Positions 58,997 through 64,000 of a DNA stretch of 64,000 nucleotides are shown piece by piece. This DNA comes from Chitinophaga terrae (ex Kim and Jung 2007). Lineage in GTDB: Bacteria > Bacteroidota > Bacteroidia > Chitinophagales > Chitinophagaceae. The stretch is from the NCBI RefSeq assembly GCF_900107795.1, contig NZ_FNRL01000006.1, positions 124,001 to 188,000 of the forward strand, read 5' to 3'. Position 1 is the stretch's first letter, and each line of letters starts with the position of its first letter. The translations under genes and the position numbers were made by a program. The notes beneath the pieces are model-generated. The model was not told the origin of the DNA and made no database searches. It saw only the letters and a program-made list of their open reading frames with translations.

Positions 58997-60475
58997 TTAC
59001 TTCAGGTACCACATGAGGGTAAATAGTTTATCTTCTCCAAAGACCGTTAACGCTTTTTGGTATTGGTCCCTGTTCAGGTTCCATTCGCCCGACGGGTACA
59101 GATACCTGGTTGGTATGGATTTATAAGCAGCGCTCGGGCCAAGTACAAATTTTGGAAAGCCTGTGCGGCGGTGATCGAACCAGCCTTCAGCGCCTTTAAG
59201 GAAATTGGAGATCCATTTCTGTACGATCAGTTGCTCCAGGGTCCCGTTGTATTTAACAGCCGGCTGGTCGAAATACTTGTCATCATCCGCTTTCTGTTCA
59301 ACGCCGTAGTATTTCATATTTGCACGGATGCCTGCGTAATAAAGCGCTTCGGCAGTTTTGCCCGGAACATTCACTTTACCTGCCTGTGCTACTTCTGCAA
59401 GCGTAAAACATACTTCGGCATAAGTGATCAGGCTGGCTTTAACCATCGGGTGCACTTTGGTATTAAACATTGCCGAGAGCCTGGATACAAATGCCGCCCC
59501 GCCGTTGTAATCGTAGGGTGCAGGAACAGCATTAGGCACGCCTACATAAAGGTTTTTATCAACAGTTCCGCCTGCCGGGTTATCCCGTGGGGCGATCCAA
59601 ACCTGCAGACGAGGATCGTTTCGTTGTAATAAGGCATCTACGATCTCTTTACTGGGTTTGCGTTTGTCGAACTCGCTGAAATCGTTTGCCTCGTTGCTTC
59701 CTGGCCAGAAGTTATCCTTTGTTCCGTCTATATACGCTACTTCCGCATTGTCCTCGTTGCCTTCGAAAATGGGATATTTGGAAGGATTGTTCACAATTTC
59801 CTGCATCTCTGTGAAAGCAGAAGGATAGTTCTTGGAAATACGCAACAGCATGCGTAAACGGAGCGAATTGGCCAGCTTGCGCCATTTCATATAAACGCCG
59901 CCATACATAGGATCGTAGGCTTTCGGAATAGCAACAGTAGTAGTCGCCAACTGATCATTCGCATCCTTCAGCGTTTTTAACAATGCAGGATAGATGTCTT
60001 TCTGCTGGTCATATTTCGGATAAGGGTTCCTGTTCTCTTTCAGCTTCAGGGCATCGGTATAGGGAACGTCTCCATACAGATCTGTTAAGTAAGCAAAGTT
60101 GAACGCCTCCAGTATCTTGCCGATAGGGAGATATTGCAACTGGCCTTGCTTGGTAGCTATATCCATCATCACATAGTTGGTAGATAACCGGGAATAATAA
60201 TCATCCCAGCTTTGAGGGCTCCAGCTGAATTTATCGTTCCCTTCGTTGCGCACCATCGTGATGTACCTGCCTGCGGAAGCAGGTTTATCCCAGTAAGCAT
60301 CTTTCTGGTAACCATAAGCTGTTGCTATCAGCACATTGGATAGCAGGAACTCAGGGTTTGTATTCACAGATTCATTCGGGTTAATATTCATTTCTTCCAG
60401 GCCTTTCGTGCAGGATCCCAGGAATGCACCGAATAATATTATCGTTAATAAAACAGGTATGCGTTGCATAACCAT
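58997..60475 (-). CDS. SusD/RagB-family glycan-binding lipoprotein (SusD-like_2)
   Basis: The protein has 492 residues. The lipoprotein signal ends FGAFLGSC. The mature part has the SusD-like_2 layout: INPNESVNTNPEFLLSNVLIATAY, LQYLPIGKILEAFNFAYLTDLYGDVPYTDAL with TPR-type helices, a middle MKWRKLANSLRLRMLLRISKNYP, and LIVQKWISNFLKGAEGWFDHRRTGFPK near the end. SusD proteins cap the SusC barrel and capture glycan at the cell surface. The start is the first or third codon Met. It follows susC after 13 bases. Confidence 0.93.
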   Translation of the reverse strand: MVMQRIPVLLTIILFGAFLGSCTKGLEEMNINPNESVNTNPEFLLSNVLIATAYGYQKDAYWDKPASAGRYITMVRNEGNDKFSWSPQSWDDYYSRLSTNYVMMDIATKQGQLQYLPIGKILEAFNFAYLTDLYGDVPYTDALKLKENRNPYPKYDQQKDIYPALLKTLKDANDQLATTTVAIPKAYDPMYGGVYMKWRKLANSLRLRMLLRISKNYPSAFTEMQEIVNNPSKYPIFEGNEDNAEVAYIDGTKDNFWPGSNEANDFSEFDKRKPSKEIVDALLQRNDPRLQVWIAPRDNPAGGTVDKNLYVGVPNAVPAPYDYNGGAAFVSRLSAMFNTKVHPMVKASLITYAEVCFTLAEVAQAGKVNVPGKTAEALYYAGIRANMKYYGVEQKADDDKYFDQPAVKYNGTLEQLIVQKWISNFLKGAEGWFDHRRTGFPKFVLGPSAAYKSIPTRYLYPSGEWNLNRDQYQKALTVFGEDKLFTLMWYLK

Positions 60476-60488
60476 AAGATTAAATGAT

Positions 60489-63400
60489 TTAGAAATTAAA
60501 TCCGAGTTTCAAACCGTAAGAACGGGTGTAAGGTAATCCCCAGGTTGAAACACCCTGAGAGAAACCGGAACTGGAAATAGCAATAGCGGTTTCAGGATCA
60601 TATCCCTGCTCGGCAGCCGTCCAGGTGAACAGGTTGCGTGCAATGAACGCCACTGACAGGTTGCTAACCGGCAGTCTTCCCAATGTCTTCTTTGTAAAAT
60701 TGTAGGTCAGTGATACTTCTCTCAATTTTACAAAAGTGGCATCGAAAGTTGAACGGCCTAAGAAATCCCAGTAAATATTGCCGTAATAGTTTTCCGGATC
60801 TGTGATCTTTGTATTCAACACATATTTTCCGGGGCTTTCCTCAACATAACCGTAGAGGATCATACCATCATGGCGGTCCACGGTGCCATCATTCCAGGGC
60901 AACCCGCCGGTTTTAGCGTCGCGGCCCGGAACTGTGACCTGGGTACGACCATCGCTGAGGAGGTTCCTTGCAACATAGGAGTAGAATTGGCCCCCCAGGC
61001 GCCAGTCGATCAGCATATTCAAAACGAAGTTCTTATATGATAACGTGTTGGATATACCAACCATGAAATCCGGGTTGTAATTACCAATTTTAACGTTATC
61101 TGTCAGCTTCACATAACCGTCGTCGGTGAGGAGAGGTTCTCCTTTATGCGGTCCATCCGGTACTGTCGCCCATCCATAACCATACATATCTCCCATCTCT
61201 GTTCCTTCTTTTACCAGGTAAATCAGGCTTTCGGAAGAACCAAGAGGATAGTTGTTCAAGCCATCGATCAGTTTCAGTACTTTGTTGCGGTTCCTGGTAA
61301 AATTAACCTGGGCGTCCCAACGTAGTTGCTTGTCTATTGGCGTACCATTTAAAGTGATCTCTATGCCCTGGTTCTGGATCTTACCGGCGTTTACCAGCAT
61401 GCTGTTATAACCGGTTGCCATCGTAACCGGTATGCTTAATATCTGGTTCCTGTTGATCGTTTTGTAGTAGGTAACGTCAAGACCTAAACGATTATTAAAA
61501 AACCTTACATCAGCGCCGAACTCATGTGAAGTGGCGATCAGTGGTTTCAGCGCATTATTCTTCAATGAGCTATTGATAGTAGCACGTTTCAGGTCGCCCC
61601 AATCGGAACCGAACGCAAATGTATTTTCAAGTTGGTATGGGTCGGTATCGCCTCCCACCTGTGCCCAGTTACCCCTGATCTTAGCAAAAGACAAAGGACC
61701 GGATTTAATATTAAACATATCCGAAAGGATCAGGCTAAGGGATGCAGAAGGGTAGAAATAAGAATTTTCAGCCATTGGCAGGGTGCTGGACCAGTCGTTC
61801 CTGGCAGTCAGGTCCAGGAAGGCATAATTCCTGAAACTTACCTGGCCCATTCCGTAAACGCTGTTGATCCTTTTGCGATACTGCGCAGTGTTATACCTTA
61901 ATGACCCTGGTTTTGCGTTGTTAATAGTGAACAGGTTACGTGTTACCAGGTTATCAGTGCTTTGGCTGGTTGTTCTAATGGTCTGATTCATCCTGTTCGC
62001 ACCGCCCGAAACGGATACAAAGAAATCGGAGTTGATATTCTTTTTATAAGTCAGGAGGAAATCTGTGTTCTGCTCCCTGAACATCTCAGTTTCCAGGCCG
62101 TAGGCGCCATTCGCTACTTTTACGCCTCCGTAAGGCCTTTTGCTTTCACGGATTTCAGAGTAATAATCCATACCGGTACGCCCCATTAACGAAAGCTCCT
62201 TGGTGATCTGGTAATCTACCTGCACGTTACCATTCAGCCTATCCCTATCGTAAGCATTGATATACTCGTATGCCACGAAGTAAGGGTTATCGACACCTGG
62301 CGCAAATTGCTTTTGAGCAATACCCGCCTGTCCTGGCAACCAGTAATCCCGCAACTTTTTCATATCTACGTTAGCAGGAGTGGTGTAAACGATGTTACTT
62401 GCGCTGCCCCTGTTGAAGGTTGGCCTGTTATCACTGCTATTTTTTGAATAGCCGATATTAGTGCTCACTTTTAACTGGGGATGCAGTTGGTACATTGCCG
62501 AGAGGTTCAGTGTGTTTCTTTTCAGGTCTGAGTTCGGTACAATTCCTTCGTTCCTTAAGTTGGTATAGGATAAACGGATGCTGCCATCCTTCATGTTTCC
62601 TGTAACGGCAATATTATTTGTAAGGGTAGAACCTGTGCGATAGAAATCTTTATACCTGTTAGGATATGATACCCAGTCGGTTGGAATCCTGTTTCCATTC
62701 GCATCCAACGGGCTATCCCATTGAATATGTTTGGTGCCGATATCAAGACGCGGTCCCCACGATGCTTTGGCATAGGTATCTTCCGATCCTTCCCTGTCGC
62801 CAGCGCCGAATTCGTTCTGGAATTTAGGGAATAACCACGGTTGATCAAACATAGCGCTTGAGTTAACGGTGACGCCTAAACCTTTTTTGGCACCGGACCC
62901 GGATTTGGTAGTAATAAGTATTACACCGTTGATGGCGCGGGAACCATATAAAGCAGAAGCGCTTGCTCCCTTCAACACAGAGATACTGGCGATATCATCA
63001 GGGTTGATATCGGAGACCGTATTACCATAGTCCACTACCCCATCGCCTAACGGTTGTTTGGGGTTCCTGATGCCGGAAGCAATAGGGATACCATCTACAA
63101 CATATAACGGCTGGTTATAACCAGTGAGGGAACTTTGACCACGAATGGTTATCAATGCTGTACCACCAGGATCAGAACTGGTGCTTCTTACGTTCACCCC
63201 AGCTACTTTTCCGGACAATGCATTAGCGATATTCACTTCTTTTACTGTGTTTACAGCTTCGCCCTTTAAGGTCGCAATGGAGTAGCCCAGCGCTTTCTCC
63301 TGGCGTTTAATACCTAATGCTGTTACAACAACCCCATCGAGCGCCCGGACATCTGAGATCATTTTGATCTGCAGGGCGCCGTTGCCGGCCACTACTTCCT

Positions 63401-63947
63401 GTTTCTGGTAGCCTACAGAACGGAATATCAATACCGATTTGCTGTTGGCTACGGTTATAGAGAAACGTCCCTGCGCATCCGTAGCAGTACCATTGTTCGT
63501 GCCTTTTTCATTGATGCTGACGCCAGGAACAGGCGCATTGTTTTCGTCCAGCACCACGCCTCTTACCTGCACGCTGGCCTGTATAACCTCCTTTACCGGA
63601 GCGGCAGCGTTGCGGATAGCAAAATCGTGATCGCTTAATTTGACCACTGATAAACCCAGTGGAGATAATATTTTATTCAGTTGAGATTCCAGCTTTCCGT
63701 CGGTGACCCGTAAAGCTTTTGCAGGTACGGATTTGTCTGCAATTTGTGAAGAAGTGTAGTTAAAGCTGACATGATAGTTTGCTTCCAGGCTGGACAGCCA
63801 CTGCTGAAGCGGAACGCTGCCCGACTCGCGGGAAGCTTCTGCACTTCTAACCATTACCTGCTGCGCGGATAGCTGGTTGGCGGACAGCAATAGCAATAGC
63901 AGTCCAGCCCTCCATGGAGCGTAAAGCTTCGTAAAGCTCATTTGCAT
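60489..63947 (-). CDS. SusC/RagA-type TonB-dependent outer-membrane transporter with STN domain
   Basis: The protein has 1152 residues with a signal peptide ending SANQLSAQQ. An STN domain follows (about residues 45-112, PLQQWLSSLEANYHVSFNYTS). A carboxypeptidase-D-like domain comes next (about 125-205, VRGVVLDENNAPVPGVSINEKG). The plug (about 205-350) has VVVTALGIKRQEKALGYS, VAGVNVRSTSSDPGG and YVVDGIPIASG. The barrel runs to the C-terminal aromatic residue (GLKLGFNF). It imports glycan fragments together with SusD. The STN domain usually signals to a FecR anti-sigma factor, which would be expected upstream, beyond base 64000. Confidence 0.95.
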   Translation of the reverse strand: MQMSFTKLYAPWRAGLLLLLLSANQLSAQQVMVRSAEASRESGSVPLQQWLSSLEANYHVSFNYTSSQIADKSVPAKALRVTDGKLESQLNKILSPLGLSVVKLSDHDFAIRNAAAPVKEVIQASVQVRGVVLDENNAPVPGVSINEKGTNNGTATDAQGRFSITVANSKSVLIFRSVGYQKQEVVAGNGALQIKMISDVRALDGVVVTALGIKRQEKALGYSIATLKGEAVNTVKEVNIANALSGKVAGVNVRSTSSDPGGTALITIRGQSSLTGYNQPLYVVDGIPIASGIRNPKQPLGDGVVDYGNTVSDINPDDIASISVLKGASASALYGSRAINGVILITTKSGSGAKKGLGVTVNSSAMFDQPWLFPKFQNEFGAGDREGSEDTYAKASWGPRLDIGTKHIQWDSPLDANGNRIPTDWVSYPNRYKDFYRTGSTLTNNIAVTGNMKDGSIRLSYTNLRNEGIVPNSDLKRNTLNLSAMYQLHPQLKVSTNIGYSKNSSDNRPTFNRGSASNIVYTTPANVDMKKLRDYWLPGQAGIAQKQFAPGVDNPYFVAYEYINAYDRDRLNGNVQVDYQITKELSLMGRTGMDYYSEIRESKRPYGGVKVANGAYGLETEMFREQNTDFLLTYKKNINSDFFVSVSGGANRMNQTIRTTSQSTDNLVTRNLFTINNAKPGSLRYNTAQYRKRINSVYGMGQVSFRNYAFLDLTARNDWSSTLPMAENSYFYPSASLSLILSDMFNIKSGPLSFAKIRGNWAQVGGDTDPYQLENTFAFGSDWGDLKRATINSSLKNNALKPLIATSHEFGADVRFFNNRLGLDVTYYKTINRNQILSIPVTMATGYNSMLVNAGKIQNQGIEITLNGTPIDKQLRWDAQVNFTRNRNKVLKLIDGLNNYPLGSSESLIYLVKEGTEMGDMYGYGWATVPDGPHKGEPLLTDDGYVKLTDNVKIGNYNPDFMVGISNTLSYKNFVLNMLIDWRLGGQFYSYVARNLLSDGRTQVTVPGRDAKTGGLPWNDGTVDRHDGMILYGYVEESPGKYVLNTKITDPENYYGNIYWDFLGRSTFDATFVKLREVSLTYNFTKKTLGRLPVSNLSVAFIARNLFTWTAAEQGYDPETAIAISSSGFSQGVSTWGLPYTRSYGLKLGFNF

Positions 63948-64000
63948 AACTGTAAATTTTAAAAAATTTTATTCAAACAGGATCATTGAGTCTTTCTTTT

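Overview
The window looks like a chromosome segment from a Bacteroidota bacterium, most likely Chitinophagaceae (Chitinophaga-like). The evidence is a SusC/SusD pair at the right end, many secreted sugar-active proteins, SusC with an STN domain, Gfo/Idh/MocA dehydrogenases carrying export signals, and several promoters of the Bacteroidota type (-7 TAnnTTTG). No rRNA, tRNA, CRISPR array, insertion sequence or prophage was recognised.

Layout. 1-200: 3' end of an Mpo1-like (DUF962) gene. 200-5850: a membrane protein, then a minus-strand multidrug efflux operon (TetR regulator, TolC-like channel, HlyD-like adaptor, 14-TM DHA2 pump) with a double operator overlapping its promoter. 6035-10721: a small membrane protein, then a secreted beta-propeller/cytochrome c protein and a DUF1080 + PA14-like protein. 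10982-15571: HAD-like protein, DUF4251 protein, ankyrin-like protein, small membrane protein, an orphan CdiI-type immunity protein, and DNA polymerase IV. 15757-23328: an AraC regulator and a tight four-gene operon (DUF1549/DUF1553 cytochrome protein, DUF1501 protein, sugar isomerase/epimerase-like TIM barrel, membrane-anchored cytochrome with leucine-rich repeats). 23329-31890: WYL regulator, xseA/xseB, a metallo-beta-lactamase-fold hydrolase, a DUF2383-like protein, a DUF4349 lipoprotein, a short AraC protein, a Gfo/Idh/MocA oxidoreductase, a YhcH-like protein and an SGNH hydrolase. 31943-41431: solitary ABC ATPase, tandem repeat array, M19 dipeptidase and RidA opposite a DeoR regulator, GlxA-type regulator, DinB-like protein, an AT-rich pair of unknown genes, stress-type small proteins, MscS channel. 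41489-54156: two GH2 enzymes, GlxA-type regulator, two VOC proteins, ThuA-like protein, GT87-like membrane protein, Tat-type Gfo/Idh/MocA protein, SDR. 54382-63947: polysaccharide utilisation locus with SusC, SusD and two large exported proteins of unknown specificity.

Two themes stand out. First, genes typical of a periplasmic keto-sugar or glycoside-oxidation pathway (DUF1080, TIM-barrel isomerase-like, Gfo/Idh/MocA, DUF1501/1549/1553, cytochrome c domains, ThuA) occur in three places; the cytochrome domains suggest that sugar oxidation feeds an electron transport chain. This is inference from families and gene order. Second, intergenic gaps directly 3' of minus-strand genes repeatedly hold long inverted repeats. 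Several share a GCAAAG/GCATAAG vocabulary, and one (47243-47422) has perfect 36-bp outer and 23-bp inner arms. The same vocabulary forms a tandem array at 32955-33206. These repeats run into or abut coding regions and create misleading reading frames.

Limits: all calls come from reading the sequence and recalled family features. No alignment, profile search or folding program was run.
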